A stretch of DNA of 64,000 nt, from assembly GCA_025355505.1 (NCBI GenBank), contig JANXZM010000061.1, positions 1-64,000 of the forward strand, read 5' to 3'. The DNA comes from Acidobacteriaceae bacterium. GTDB lineage: Bacteria; Acidobacteriota; Terriglobia; Terriglobales; Acidobacteriaceae. Positions 9,551 to 20,800 of this stretch are shown piece by piece. Every line of letters starts with the position of its first letter. The stretch's first letter is position 1. Made by a program: the position numbers and the translations under genes. Under the pieces are notes generated by a model. The model did not search any database. It worked only from the letters and a program-made list of their open reading frames with translations, and was not told the DNA's origin.

Positions 9551-11713
9551 ATGCCGAGATACAAGTATGCGCTTCGGTCAACGATTGCAGTGGCTGTGAT
9601 GGTCTTGGCCGTAGCCGCATTGGCTCAGTCGGATACGGCGGTAAATCCCCTCTCCATCGAAGCACTCATTGAAATTAAACATCCATCGAATCCAGTTTGG
9701 TCGCCCGATGGGGAGCGTGTGGCATTCCTCTGGGATCGGGCAGACATCGTTAACCTATACGTTGCATCTTCCGACGGCCGGGACAACCCGTTGGCCTTGA
9801 CCTCATTTCCTGACGGCAAAGTAGCAGACATATTCTGGAGTCGCAACAGCCGAACCGTATATTTTTCGCGCGGCGAAGATTTGTGGCAGGTAGACGTTGC
9901 CGGAGGTCAGGCGCGTCCTGCGTGGAGCACCTCCAGCCCCGAAGAGGAATTTTCTCCTTCGCCCGACGGGACTAAATTGGCGTTTGTCCGTGCTCGCAAA
10001 TTCGGGGAAGCGCAGCACGGTGGCGATCTAATCGTGCGCTCGCTGAACGACGGAAGCGAGTCGGTGATCGTACACGATAGCGAGAGTATCCTTAGCCCGA
10101 TCTGGTCACCTGACGGAAAACGGATTGCGTACCTCGGTGGCAGCAAGGTCATTCGCCATGATGAGACGCCTTCGTATTCTGGAGAAAAGATAGCCTTCGC
10201 TGTTTTTGAGTATGCGGCTGGACAGCTCTATGTAGTGCAGGCCGGTGGAGGCAAGCCGATTGCGATTGACACGGCTGGGGAATACAACGGGATCGCGTGG
10301 CTCGATTCCGCGCGCCTGACCTACGATCGTCAGTCCAACGGCTTCAAGACAAGGACAATCTATGTTGCGGATGCCAATGGCGACAAGCCTAAAGCCATCC
10401 ATGAAGACAAAGAAGAAAAGTTCTGGAGCCTTCCCGACTGGGAAGCCGAATCCAGACCCAAGCCCTCGCCCGATGGCAAGTGGATCGCCTTTCTGACCGA
10501 CCGGGACGGATGGGATCACCTATATGTTGTCGCATCCCATGGTGGGCCGGCCATTCAAATTACAAAAGGGCACTTCGAAGTCTGGCGTCCACGCTGGTCT
10601 CACGACAGCTCGCGGATTGTATTCGACGCCAACGAGCCCGATCATCCGGGCAATCGACGCCTCGGAGTCGCAACGTTGGGGACTGACTTTAACAACACAA
10701 AGATTGACTACGTGACTAGTGACATGGGAACGAACATCGACGCTTGGTGGTCGCCCGACGACAAGCGTCTCGCTTATCAGCATACCGACACGCACAATTC
10801 GGCTGACATTTTTGTGACCGCTGCAACCGCGGGTAGCAAGCCAGTACGGCTCTCGGATTCCATGCCGCCAAGCATGGATCGTTCCGTCTTTGTGGAGCCG
10901 CAACTTATCCACTATCCCGGCCCCGATGGCCAGTCCGTTCCGGCGTGGCTCTTTGTGCCTAAAAACCTCGATCGCAGCAAGAAACACGCAGCCATCGTTT
11001 GGATTCACGGCGACGGCATCAATCAGAATTACAACGGCTGGCACGTGCAGCGAAACTACGCGGTCTACTACAGCTATCACCAATACCTCCTGCAGCAGGG
11101 CTACGTCGTGATTGCCCCAGACTACCGCGGCAGCACTGGTTACGGGCGCGACTGGCGCAACGGGGTTCACATGGACGTCGGCGGCAACGATGCCAAAGAT
11201 GCATGGATGGCAGCCAACTATCTTAAGACTCTTCCTTATGTTGACTCCGAACGCATGGGGGTCTGGGGCTTAAGCTATGGCGGGTTCTTTACGCTGATCG
11301 CAATGACCGATCAGCCTACGCTGTTCCGTGCTGGGGTGGACGTCGCGGGTGTGGCCGACTATGTCATGTACTATCACGATCCTTACAACAACGACTGGAC
11401 CGAGGGCCGAATCGGCACACCCCAACAAAATCCCGAAATCTATGCTAACGCGTCGCCCTTGTCGCATATCGGCCAATTGGCACGGCCGTTGCTGGTATTG
11501 CACGGGACCTCCGACGTGAATGTACCGTTCCTGCAATCTGTGTGGTTGATGGATGAAGCTCTAAAGAAGAACAGAGGCGACTTGGTTCAATTCATGATTT
11601 ACCCCGGCGAATTCCACTACTTCAGTCGAGAGCACGTCCTGCGGGATGCGTGGAACCGGGTCGACCGCTTTTTCAGTCTCCAATTGCGCGAAGCCGACCG
11701 ATCGAAGCAATAA
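9551..11713 (+). CDS. S9 family (prolyl oligopeptidase/DPP-like) peptidase, secreted
   Basis: RBS AGGAGG before ATG 9551, signal peptide, repeated WSPDGKRIAYL beta-propeller motifs, GLSYGGFF nucleophile, C-terminal H in GEFHYF. Confidence 0.93.
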   Translation: MPRYKYALRSTIAVAVMVLAVAALAQSDTAVNPLSIEALIEIKHPSNPVWSPDGERVAFLWDRADIVNLYVASSDGRDNPLALTSFPDGKVADIFWSRNSRTVYFSRGEDLWQVDVAGGQARPAWSTSSPEEEFSPSPDGTKLAFVRARKFGEAQHGGDLIVRSLNDGSESVIVHDSESILSPIWSPDGKRIAYLGGSKVIRHDETPSYSGEKIAFAVFEYAAGQLYVVQAGGGKPIAIDTAGEYNGIAWLDSARLTYDRQSNGFKTRTIYVADANGDKPKAIHEDKEEKFWSLPDWEAESRPKPSPDGKWIAFLTDRDGWDHLYVVASHGGPAIQITKGHFEVWRPRWSHDSSRIVFDANEPDHPGNRRLGVATLGTDFNNTKIDYVTSDMGTNIDAWWSPDDKRLAYQHTDTHNSADIFVTAATAGSKPVRLSDSMPPSMDRSVFVEPQLIHYPGPDGQSVPAWLFVPKNLDRSKKHAAIVWIHGDGINQNYNGWHVQRNYAVYYSYHQYLLQQGYVVIAPDYRGSTGYGRDWRNGVHMDVGGNDAKDAWMAANYLKTLPYVDSERMGVWGLSYGGFFTLIAMTDQPTLFRAGVDVAGVADYVMYYHDPYNNDWTEGRIGTPQQNPEIYANASPLSHIGQLARPLLVLHGTSDVNVPFLQSVWLMDEALKKNRGDLVQFMIYPGEFHYFSREHVLRDAWNRVDRFFSLQLREADRSKQ

Positions 11714-11851
11714 AATTGCGTGGAAAAAGAATTGCCTACGAGCAGAATTGATGTATACTGCTCGCCATTATCCGAGTAGAAACGCGCTCGCAAAGGGCCA
11801 CTCATTATCAATGGTCTCCGTGGGCGAATCCCAGGATGAACGGAAACCACT

Positions 11852-14767
11852 ATGTCCTTTCCCAAGGTAGTGAGCAAACGGAATTGGCCTTCGCCGCGCT
11901 ATTGGCAGGCGGCAATGCTCTTGACTCTGTTAACCGGTACGCTTTGCGCACAAGTTGCTATCACGGGCAGAATCACAGGCGTAGTGGAAGACGCATCCGG
12001 CGCAGCCGTCACGGGTGCCACGGTGACGGTAAAGGGGCCAGCGTTGATGGCCCTGCGGACCGTCGGCACACAATCGGACGGTAGCTATCTCCTCGATTTT
12101 TTGCCGATTGGCACCTATGAAGTCAGTATCAGCGCCCCTGGCTTCAAGACGTTTGTTCAGAAAGACGTTGTCCTGAACTCGGGATTTATCGCTACGGTCA
12201 GCCCGCATTTGCAGGTGGGCACCGTGCAGGAGATCGTCGAGATCTCCGGCCAGGCGCCGATTGTGGACATGAAGAGCGATGCCACCCTCACCACCTTTGA
12301 TTACGACTTGCTCCAGAATATTCCCAGCGGCCGCGATCCCTGGTCGACCGTTGCCGAAGCGCCCGGCACCATGATGAGCAACTACGACGTCGGCGGCAAC
12401 CAGAGTTTTCAGCAAGCGAGCATGGAAGTCCACGGCAGCGTTCCAGGAGAGCAGGTCTACAGCTTCAACGGCCTGCGCTTGAACTGGCCTGGATTTACTG
12501 GTGGGTTCACCGCCTTCTATATTGACCACGATGCGTTACAGGAATTTCAGGTAGTCACCGACTCAGCCCCGGCAGAAGTCAGCGTGGGCGGCGTGTACAT
12601 GAACATGGTTACCAAGTCGGGATCGAACCAGATTCACGGGACGGCTGCGGGATACTACACTACGGCGGCGCTTCGCAAAGATGTAACCAAACCGATTTAT
12701 AATGGAAACCCAATTACGGTGGGTAGTCCGATGACCATGCTGCGCGACACGACCGTAAATATGGGAGCACCACTCATCAAAGATCGCTGGTGGATTTTTG
12801 GGGGCTATCGCCGATACGACGTAAAGGAAAGCATTCTGGCGATCAATCGGCCAGCGTCCCAAGGCGGCGGTCCGATTGCGGATACCAACCACCAATCAAA
12901 CACGATTTTGCGCAGCGACTTCCAAATAAATAGCACCAACCGGGTCAACTTCCAGTGGTTGTACAACAGTCAGAACCGGTTTGCCCGGCGTGACACCTCG
13001 GTACTATTTGTGGATGAGAAGGCTAGCTGGTTGCAGATTGAGCCGGCATACATACTCCAGGCGCAGTGGACCGGCCAAATCACTCCGAGTTTCCTGGTCG
13101 ACGCCCGCATTGGCTATATGCACTTGCTGTTCCCGCTTGGTTACCAGCGGAGCGTTGGCCCAGACGACATCAACCTCACCGATACGGGAACACAGACAGA
13201 AACCGGGGCTGCTCCATATAACTACTTGAACCCAGCTCAGACGGCCCGCTTCGCGATTAGCGGTTCGTACTACAAGGGGGCGTGGGGCGGCAGCCACAAC
13301 TTGAAGTTCGGCTTCGATTTCGGCAAAAGCAAGAACGGTAATTTCTTCGATGTCAACCACGACATTACCGCGCAGTTTAATAGTGATCCGGCCGTCGGCC
13401 CCTACACCCATCCCATCCAGGTAACAATATTCAATACGCCGGTGCGGGAGCAGGCAATCTTCCATGACGCTGCTTTCTTTTTCCAGGACGCCTGGACGCT
13501 AAAACAACGTCTAACGCTGAACCTTGGTCTCCGCTACGAGCATTTCCGGACGTTTAATCCAGCGCAGAGCAGCCCCAACACCGGCACCTATGTAGATCTT
13601 TTCCCAACACGTTCATTTCCGCAGTCACCCAACGTAGTGAATTGGAACAACGTGGCGCCGCGCGTGGGTATGGCTTACGACGTATTGGGCAAAGGCAAGG
13701 CCGTTCTACGATCTGCCTATGGACGTTTTTACCGGATTGAAGGCACCGAACTGGCGGAAGCAGTGAATGCAAACGGCCTTGGCGGGAGAGGATATTCGTG
13801 GAGTGATCCGAACGGGGATGGTATCCCACAAACGAGCGAGTTTTTCGACCCAGCGAATCCTAACAATGGCCTTCTTTTTCAATTCGGGGGATTCGTATCA
13901 CACATCGATCCGAACGTGAAGCGACCGTATTCTGACCAGTTTTCAGTGGGCTGGGATCAGCAGGTCTACAAGGATCTGCACATCGGCGCTACCTACTACT
14001 ATCGCACCAACAAGCGGCTGATCGCGCAACGCAACTTGCAGCTGCCACTATCGGCCTACTCTCCCATTACCGTGCTGAATGGCGAGCCAATTGTAAATCC
14101 AGTCACAAATCAACCACTGACACTCTTCACAGTGACCCACCCCGAAGATGTTGGCAAAAGCGATCTGTTGGTCAGCAACATTCACGAACTGGATAACAAC
14201 GCCTACAACGGCTTGGAATTCACTGCCGTTAAGCGCATGACCAGCAAATGGCAAATGCTGGCAGGCTTCACCATCCAACGTACGAAAGGCGTTTACAGCC
14301 CTGCATATAGCAACGGGTCAGCGAGCGATGACTTTAACAACCCGAACAAGAATATCAATCGCAACAATAACTATCTGAATTTCGATTCGACCTATGTGTT
14401 CAAGCTATCGGGCACTTACGAACTTCCCTACGGAATTACCAGCAGCGTCAGTTTTCAGCACTACACAGGCTATCCGTTCCAGCCGGTAAATACGTTCGCA
14501 GGACCGGAACTGGCACAGGGGAATGAAAGCGTGATTCTTGAGCCAGCTGGAACAACCCGCTTGCCGAGTGTGAATCTACTTAGCTTTCGTATTTCGCGTC
14601 CGACCAAGATTGGAGAGCGCTTCAAGATAGAGCCGATTGTGGACTTGGACAACGTCACCAACGCCAACACAGTGATCTCCCAGTCCAATAATGCGTTAAG
14701 TCTCCGGTTTCCCGGAGACGTCTTACATCCATTCCTTGCCAAGCTGGGTTTAAGGATTACGTTCTAG
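11852..14767 (+). CDS. TonB-dependent receptor with N-terminal carboxypeptidase-regulatory-like domain (Oar-like)
   Basis: ITGVVEDASGAAVTGATVTVKG, plug domain DYDLLQNIPSGRDPW, long beta-barrel, terminal aromatic ITF. Confidence 0.92.
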   Translation: MSFPKVVSKRNWPSPRYWQAAMLLTLLTGTLCAQVAITGRITGVVEDASGAAVTGATVTVKGPALMALRTVGTQSDGSYLLDFLPIGTYEVSISAPGFKTFVQKDVVLNSGFIATVSPHLQVGTVQEIVEISGQAPIVDMKSDATLTTFDYDLLQNIPSGRDPWSTVAEAPGTMMSNYDVGGNQSFQQASMEVHGSVPGEQVYSFNGLRLNWPGFTGGFTAFYIDHDALQEFQVVTDSAPAEVSVGGVYMNMVTKSGSNQIHGTAAGYYTTAALRKDVTKPIYNGNPITVGSPMTMLRDTTVNMGAPLIKDRWWIFGGYRRYDVKESILAINRPASQGGGPIADTNHQSNTILRSDFQINSTNRVNFQWLYNSQNRFARRDTSVLFVDEKASWLQIEPAYILQAQWTGQITPSFLVDARIGYMHLLFPLGYQRSVGPDDINLTDTGTQTETGAAPYNYLNPAQTARFAISGSYYKGAWGGSHNLKFGFDFGKSKNGNFFDVNHDITAQFNSDPAVGPYTHPIQVTIFNTPVREQAIFHDAAFFFQDAWTLKQRLTLNLGLRYEHFRTFNPAQSSPNTGTYVDLFPTRSFPQSPNVVNWNNVAPRVGMAYDVLGKGKAVLRSAYGRFYRIEGTELAEAVNANGLGGRGYSWSDPNGDGIPQTSEFFDPANPNNGLLFQFGGFVSHIDPNVKRPYSDQFSVGWDQQVYKDLHIGATYYYRTNKRLIAQRNLQLPLSAYSPITVLNGEPIVNPVTNQPLTLFTVTHPEDVGKSDLLVSNIHELDNNAYNGLEFTAVKRMTSKWQMLAGFTIQRTKGVYSPAYSNGSASDDFNNPNKNINRNNNYLNFDSTYVFKLSGTYELPYGITSSVSFQHYTGYPFQPVNTFAGPELAQGNESVILEPAGTTRLPSVNLLSFRISRPTKIGERFKIEPIVDLDNVTNANTVISQSNNALSLRFPGDVLHPFLAKLGLRITF

Positions 14768-14880
14768 CTTTATTCAACATGGGGCCGGCCGTCGCCGACT
14801 TCTTCATTTTGCTGTGCGCTCAGCACTGGACGCGACAGATTTCCGCCCCCAGTTCACTTCACTGACAGGAGAGATTCACT

Positions 14881-15888
14881 GTGAAACGCATCTCGACATT
14901 TGCAACGCTGGTTTTACTTTGCCCAATGGCTTTGGCCCGGGATCATTCCGTGCTTCATCCGCAGAACGTTTCTACCTTTTCGATTGTCGCTCGTGATCCC
15001 GCGACCGGCCAGATGGGAATCGCTGTTGCTTCCCGATACTTTTCTGTGGGGGCGGTCGTCCCGTGGGCAATGGCCGACGTGGGAGCGGTCGCGACCCAAG
15101 CCGATGTCAACGTTGGTTATGGTCCCAAAGCGATTGATCTGCTGCGTCAGGGGCTGACCGCCCAGCAAGTCGCCGACAAATTACTGGCGGAAGATACTTT
15201 TCCCGGGAAAGACGGCCGGCAGTTCGCGATCGTTGATAAGAAGGGCAATGTTGTGACCTATACCGGCCCCCATGCGCCTGACTGGGCTGGCGGCCGGAAA
15301 GGTGCAAATTGGGCCACTCAGGGCAACATTCTAGTCGGGCCACAAGTGCCGGAAGCCATGGGTAAGGCATTCGAGGCCGCTGAGGGCGAGCTCGCTGAGA
15401 AGCTGTTTGCCGCTTTGAAGGCCGGAGATGCGGCCGGCGGAGACAAGCGCGGCCGCCAGTCCGCCTCCATCCTGATTGTGTGTAAAGAGTGTGGCCGCAA
15501 CACAAACAACGATCGGTACGTATATATCAATGTCGATGACAATCCTGAACCATTTGGAGAGCTGCGCCGGCTGCTCAATTTGAACCTAACATATGCTTAT
15601 CAGGATCTTTCCTTCAAGCAGCTCCTCAAGGGCGACGTAGCCAAAGCCAGGGCTGCGGCAGAGAAGTCGGTGCAATATTCTCCCAACAGCACAGACAGCC
15701 ACATGGGCCTGGCCTTCATTGACTACTCGGCCGGAGATAAGAAAGCTTCGCTGGTGGAGTTTCAGAAGGCCCAAGAAGGGAATCCGGGTTTCAAGAAGCA
15801 ATGGGATTCGGAAGTGCAATTCTTTCCCGAGGGTAAGAAGATGCTGGCAGACCAGGATTTCATGGTCCAGTTATTTCCGGCAAAGTAG
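14881..15888 (+). CDS. DUF1028 family (putative Ntn-hydrolase) secreted protein with C-terminal TPR-like tail
   Basis: TFSIVARDPATGQMGIAVASRYFSVGAVVPWA...GATQADVNVGYGPKAIDLL is the DUF1028 N-terminus. Confidence 0.88.
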   Translation: MKRISTFATLVLLCPMALARDHSVLHPQNVSTFSIVARDPATGQMGIAVASRYFSVGAVVPWAMADVGAVATQADVNVGYGPKAIDLLRQGLTAQQVADKLLAEDTFPGKDGRQFAIVDKKGNVVTYTGPHAPDWAGGRKGANWATQGNILVGPQVPEAMGKAFEAAEGELAEKLFAALKAGDAAGGDKRGRQSASILIVCKECGRNTNNDRYVYINVDDNPEPFGELRRLLNLNLTYAYQDLSFKQLLKGDVAKARAAAEKSVQYSPNSTDSHMGLAFIDYSAGDKKASLVEFQKAQEGNPGFKKQWDSEVQFFPEGKKMLADQDFMVQLFPAK

Positions 15889-15982
15889 TTACTCTTAACA
15901 AGGTTGTGCAGGCGCGTGGCTTCAGCCTTGCCAAGACATGGAAACATGCGCGCTTGCGCCTTGACAAGCCACAGGAGGATCC

Positions 15983-17659
15983 GTGAATCCGACATTCGTG
16001 CGGTCTCTAAGAATCGCATTTGCGTTTCTCATCTTTGGATCAACCTTTGTTTCGCTAGCGCAGCCCGGCAAGAAAGCTCCGGTGGTTGCCGACGACGTTA
16101 TGCAAAAAGCCCCGCCCCGTTCGGAAGGCGAGGGTCCGTTTCCCCATCTGATTCTCCGGGGAGCTATTCTGATCGACGGGACCGGAGCGCCCGCAGTCGG
16201 ACCCGTCGACATTGTGATCGAAAAAGATCGGATCGCAAAAATCGTCAACGTTGGCTTTCCCGGTGTGCCGCTGGCCGACAAAATTCCAGGCAAAAAGAAC
16301 GAATTTCGCCCCAAAGCCGGGCCAGGTGACAAAGAACTCGATCTCACCGGAATGTACGTACTGCCCGGCTTCATCAACGCGCACGTTCATATTGGGCCCG
16401 AGCACAGCACGGGAGCGGAATACATTTACAAGCTCTGGATGGGCCATGGCATTACGACGGTCCGTGAAGTCTGGGGCGAAAATGGTGTGCCGTGGATGCT
16501 TGACCAGCGAAACAAGAGCGCGCGCAACGAGATCACCGCTCCCCGCATTAAGGTCTACATCGCGTTTGGTATGAATCTGAAAAGTGAGACCGGCGACCTT
16601 GACACGATTGCAACTCCTGAAGCCGCCCGGCGCTGGGTCGACAGTCTGGCCGACGCGGGAGCTGACGGCATCAAGTTCATCGGTGCGCCTCCGGATATTT
16701 TTCGGGCCGCTATCGACGAAGCCAAGAAAAAGCACTTGGGCACAGCCGCTCATCTCTCCCAGACATTCGTTGCACAAGCTAACGCCCTCGACGCGGCGCG
16801 ATGGGGGCTGAACTCGATGGAACACTGGTACGGCCTGCCCGAAGCATTGTTCGACAACCGCGCGGTCCAGGATTTTCCGCTGAACTACAACTATTCAAAT
16901 GAACAGGACCGATTCGGCAATGCTGGGCGTTTGTGGATGCAGGCGGCAGTTCCAGGCAGTGCCAAGTGGAATGAAGTTCGCGATGAATTAGTGAAACTGA
17001 ATTTCACGATCGACCCAACGCTCACGATCTACGAGGCTGGACGTGACTTGATGCGAGCTCGGCGGGCTGAATGGCATGAAGACTATACCCTGCCTGTGCT
17101 GTGGAAGCATTACAGCCCCAGTCGTACCGATCACGGCTCGTACTGGTACTACTGGACGACGGAAGACGAAGTGGCATGGAAACACAATTACCAACGCTGG
17201 ATGGAATTTCTCAACGATTACAAGAACCACGGCGGGCGAGTGACCACCGGCGAGGATGCTGGTTTCATCTACAGTTTGTACGGATTCGGTTATATCCGCG
17301 AAATGGAACTTTTGCGGGAGGCCGGTTTCCATCCCCTCGAGGTATTTCGGGCGGCCACTTTAAACGGGGCGCAGTTGCTGGGACTGGCTGATCAGCTTGG
17401 GAGCGTCGAAGTCGGCAAACTCGCCGACTTGGTGGTGGTTCCGGTGAATCCGCTTGAAAATATCGCGGCACTGTATGGCACCGGCGCGATCAAGCTAAAC
17501 GAGCGCAACGAAGTAACCCGCGTGGGAAGCGTGCGCTACACGATCAAAGATGGGATCGTTTATGACGCACCGAAGTTGCTGGCAGATGTGCGTCGTATGG
17601 TGCGGGAGACCAAGGAAAAGGAGAAGTTCACGCTGACACAACCGGGGATGGAGAAGTAA
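15983..17659 (+). CDS. Amidohydrolase family protein, secreted
   Basis: GMYVLPGFINAHVHIGPEHS, metal-ligand His motifs, terminal GKLADLVVVPVNPLE. Confidence 0.92.
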   Translation: MNPTFVRSLRIAFAFLIFGSTFVSLAQPGKKAPVVADDVMQKAPPRSEGEGPFPHLILRGAILIDGTGAPAVGPVDIVIEKDRIAKIVNVGFPGVPLADKIPGKKNEFRPKAGPGDKELDLTGMYVLPGFINAHVHIGPEHSTGAEYIYKLWMGHGITTVREVWGENGVPWMLDQRNKSARNEITAPRIKVYIAFGMNLKSETGDLDTIATPEAARRWVDSLADAGADGIKFIGAPPDIFRAAIDEAKKKHLGTAAHLSQTFVAQANALDAARWGLNSMEHWYGLPEALFDNRAVQDFPLNYNYSNEQDRFGNAGRLWMQAAVPGSAKWNEVRDELVKLNFTIDPTLTIYEAGRDLMRARRAEWHEDYTLPVLWKHYSPSRTDHGSYWYYWTTEDEVAWKHNYQRWMEFLNDYKNHGGRVTTGEDAGFIYSLYGFGYIREMELLREAGFHPLEVFRAATLNGAQLLGLADQLGSVEVGKLADLVVVPVNPLENIAALYGTGAIKLNERNEVTRVGSVRYTIKDGIVYDAPKLLADVRRMVRETKEKEKFTLTQPGMEK

Positions 17660-17741
17660 CCCAAATTTTCTACAGAGAGGACTGTCATATAGATCTCTTC
17701 TCGCGTTGGCCGAACAAGCTTGTCGCATTCTTACGGAAATG

Positions 17742-17879
17742 CGGGGACAGACGTGCGGAGACAGACGGGACGTTCCCCACTGGCAACAATACTTGAGGGG
17801 AACGGGCGCCGACAGGGAAAATGTGACGCATCCAAACTAGGGCAGGCTTAAGGAATGGAAACCATCCCGTCTGTCCCCG
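17742..17879. mobile_element. MITE-like element bounded by a perfect 12-bp inverted repeat CGGGGACAGACG...CGTCTGTCCCCG
   Basis: Arms 17742-17753 and 17868-17879; nested IR CGTTCCCC (17773-17780)/GGGGAACG (17799-17806); same outer sequence as 9069-9234 element. Confidence 0.65.
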
Positions 17880-17883
17880 AGTT

Positions 17884-19152
17884 CTAACTCTCTGTCTTCT
17901 TGATGTACAGCCAAAGCCCAGCCAACACGATCCCGATTGCGATGAGGGACATTCCCAGCCCGACCCGGCGATGGTTGCGCTCAACCATGGCTTTCTTCCC
18001 AGCTTCCAGGTTCTTGGCGGTGATTTTCAGGCCGGCTTGAATATCCTGATCCACCAAGTCCTTCCGAAAGCTATGGATCGTGACTCGAGCCTTGGTCAGC
18101 GAATCCCGTGCCTGATCCTGTCCCAGCCGAGCCTCGCTCACCTCCATGCCAGAAGACTCGGCGACACCGAGAACCTGGTCTGCGCTTTTGATGGCCTCGT
18201 CCAATCGACTCAACCCACTTTGAAATCCTGCCCTTGCTTGATCGCAGGCGTCGCCTGGGCTATGACACTGCATGCAGACGGCGTCAGGACCAGTGCCAAG
18301 CTTCGCGTCCGTTGGATGGCTGATGCCATGATTGCTATGACACACGACGCAACCTGGAAGGGAAGCCGATTCAAAAGCCTTTTTGTGCGAACTTTTTTCG
18401 TACATCTGGGCTTGGAAAGCGTGACAGTTCGAACACACATTCTGAACCTTGTCTACTCCTGGCGGCGCCGCGCCATGGTTCCCATGACACGTCGTACAGG
18501 TTGGCGCACTCAGATCGCCTCGCACCGCCAGCGCTTCGTGGTGCACGCTCGTGCTGTACTTCGCGAACTGATCCGTCGGAATGGAGTATCCCTTCATGTA
18601 ATCCGCATCAGAATGGCAGCGAGAGCACGTGTTCGCCACGTTGACCGGGTTCACCGTGGAACGGGGATCACTAGGCGCCCTCAGATCGTGGACGCTATGA
18701 CAATCCGTGCACACCGCAACCTTCGTGTCTCCAGCCGCGAGGCGCTTGCCGTGCACACTGGTGTGGTATTGGTCTAGCTGGTCGGTGCGCAAGCTGGGGT
18801 TGAACTGCCGAATGTATGTTGGATCCGAATGGCAAGAACCGCACAACTGCGGGATCTGCTTGCGATCAATCTTGCCTTTCCAACCGGCCTTCCGGCTCAT
18901 GGCTTTGTCTGGATCGTCACTGGTTGGGTCGCCTCCGTGGCAACTGGCGCAAGTCAAACCCTTTTGTGCGTGGATGTCCTGGCTGAATTTCTCCTGGCTC
19001 ACTCCCAGTAGATCAGGCAAGGCGGAGTGACAATCCAGGCACGAGTTCGTGGTTTGCCCATAACCCAGGCACGCTGCAAGCACGACGATGCCGGCCAGCC
19101 CGACATAGCGGGCTGCGCTGAACCGTCGGTGCTTATTTCGCAAGATAGCCAT
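17884..19152 (-). CDS. Multiheme cytochrome c with nine CxxCH motifs and C-terminal TM anchor
   Basis: CLDCH, CASCH, CGSCH, CTDCH, CSRCH, CTTCH, CSNCH, CVVCH, CMQCH; start overlaps end of cytochrome b gene. Confidence 0.93.
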   Translation of the reverse strand: MAILRNKHRRFSAARYVGLAGIVVLAACLGYGQTTNSCLDCHSALPDLLGVSQEKFSQDIHAQKGLTCASCHGGDPTSDDPDKAMSRKAGWKGKIDRKQIPQLCGSCHSDPTYIRQFNPSLRTDQLDQYHTSVHGKRLAAGDTKVAVCTDCHSVHDLRAPSDPRSTVNPVNVANTCSRCHSDADYMKGYSIPTDQFAKYSTSVHHEALAVRGDLSAPTCTTCHGNHGAAPPGVDKVQNVCSNCHAFQAQMYEKSSHKKAFESASLPGCVVCHSNHGISHPTDAKLGTGPDAVCMQCHSPGDACDQARAGFQSGLSRLDEAIKSADQVLGVAESSGMEVSEARLGQDQARDSLTKARVTIHSFRKDLVDQDIQAGLKITAKNLEAGKKAMVERNHRRVGLGMSLIAIGIVLAGLWLYIKKTES

Positions 19153-20218
19153 AAACACTCATACCTGCCACATATGCAAGAGCAAAGACTGCAACTCCGG
19201 TAATCCACCGCTTGGTGCGCGAGGGGTGGTCACTCTCAAAGAAAGGCAGCAGAAGCCACAGCAGGCCGACCAAGCCGAAAACAAGTACACCGAGAACTTC
19301 CCCGTCGATGAACCATACCTTGGGCGGGATGAGCTTGAGCGTCTGGAACATGAAGAGGAAGTACCACTCGGGCTTGATGCCCGCTGGGGCAGACACGAAA
19401 GGATCTGCTTTGACACCGAGGTTCCACGGGAACAGTGCCGCCAACGCACCCAGCACTCCCAGGGCGACGTACCAAGCCATCAATTCCCGCAGCAAGAAGT
19501 TGGGGAAGAATTTCATTTCCCGCTTCTCAGACGGATTCGCGGTCCACTGCACCTCTAGCTTCGGGGGAATGCTGATTCCAAGGCGCTGAACCAACAGCAC
19601 GTGCAGAAGAATCAGCAATGTCGTCAACCCCGGTAGAACGGCAACGTGGAATCCAAAGAACCGGCTCAGCGTGGCTGCAGTGACGTCTTCACCACCGCGA
19701 AGAAAGATCATCAAAGGCTTCCCGATGACGGGGACTTGACCAGTAATCTCGGTGCCGACCTTGGTGGCGAAGAAAGCCAAGGTGTTCCAAGGCAGCAAGT
19801 AACCACTGAAGCCGAAGCCCATGACCAGAAATAGCAGGATCACTCCGCTGACCCAGGTGAGCTCGCGCGGTTTGCGGTACGCCTTGAGGAACAGCACGCT
19901 GAACATGTGCGCGAACGCAGTAAAGATCATTAAATTTGCGGACCAGGAGTGGATCGACCGAATCAGCCAGCCAAACTGCACCTGGGTCATGATGTACTGC
20001 ACGCTCTCGAACGCTTCGTTTGCACCGGGCCGGTAGTACAGAAGCAGCAGGATCCCGGTCAGCACCTGGATGACGAACAAGAAGAGAGTGATACCCCCGA
20101 GGAAGTACCAATAGGAGAGCCCGTGGAGAGGAACAGTTTTCTTCCGCAACGGGGCGATCAGGCCCTCCCAGCCCAACCGTTCGTCCAGCCAGCCGCGCAC
20201 GTTGCGTAAGGGACTCAT
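19133..20218 (-). CDS. Cytochrome b (b6/petD-like fused) subunit of a quinol:cytochrome c oxidoreductase
   Basis: [62 protein letters not shown]-terminal [14 protein letters not shown]. Confidence 0.93.
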   Translation of the reverse strand: MSPLRNVRGWLDERLGWEGLIAPLRKKTVPLHGLSYWYFLGGITLFLFVIQVLTGILLLLYYRPGANEAFESVQYIMTQVQFGWLIRSIHSWSANLMIFTAFAHMFSVLFLKAYRKPRELTWVSGVILLFLVMGFGFSGYLLPWNTLAFFATKVGTEITGQVPVIGKPLMIFLRGGEDVTAATLSRFFGFHVAVLPGLTTLLILLHVLLVQRLGISIPPKLEVQWTANPSEKREMKFFPNFLLRELMAWYVALGVLGALAALFPWNLGVKADPFVSAPAGIKPEWYFLFMFQTLKLIPPKVWFIDGEVLGVLVFGLVGLLWLLLPFFESDHPSRTKRWITGVAVFALAYVAGMSVYGYLAK

Positions 20219-20219
20219 C

Positions 20220-20705
20220 TCAAGCCTCCCGCCGACGCCGTACGAATATCTCGTCCCCTCGCACCTGCACCTCAAAACCCTCCAGCGGACGCGGAGGAGG
20301 ACCCGAAATATTTCGGCCGTTGAGGTCATACTTACCGTTGTGGCAGGCGCACCAGACTTGACGCAGATCGTCGCGGTACTGCACCGTGCAGGATAGATGC
20401 GTGCAGGTCGCTGACATTGCGCGGTACTCTCCGCTAGCAGTGCGAATCAGCAGACCAGGGCGATTGCCGAACCGGAAAATCTTTCCACTGTTCGGCTTCA
20501 GCTCACCGACACGCCCGGCTACGACGGAATCGCTTCCCATGTCGGAAAGTTTCGGTGGCACTAAGTAGCGCAAGACGGGGTAGACAAATGCAGCAGCCGT
20601 TGCCAGAAACCCGCCACCCAGCAGCACTTCGACGAACCGTCGACGAGGTACCGGGGCCGATTGCCCGTCGCTAGGGTTTGTCATTCCCTGGTCACTTGTT
20701 GCCAT
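20220..20705 (-). CDS. Rieske 2Fe-2S protein
   Basis: [30 protein letters not shown] Rieske motifs; N-terminal TM anchor; stop adjoins cytochrome b start. Confidence 0.95.
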   Translation of the reverse strand: MATSDQGMTNPSDGQSAPVPRRRFVEVLLGGGFLATAAAFVYPVLRYLVPPKLSDMGSDSVVAGRVGELKPNSGKIFRFGNRPGLLIRTASGEYRAMSATCTHLSCTVQYRDDLRQVWCACHNGKYDLNGRNISGPPPRPLEGFEVQVRGDEIFVRRRREA

Positions 20706-20800
20706 AGCCGCCTCTCCAATGGATTGTTTCTTGCCTGACCCGAATGTGTGTCACCAATCGCCTGCCAGAACGTGACGTGCCATCCGATCTGAATCGAACT

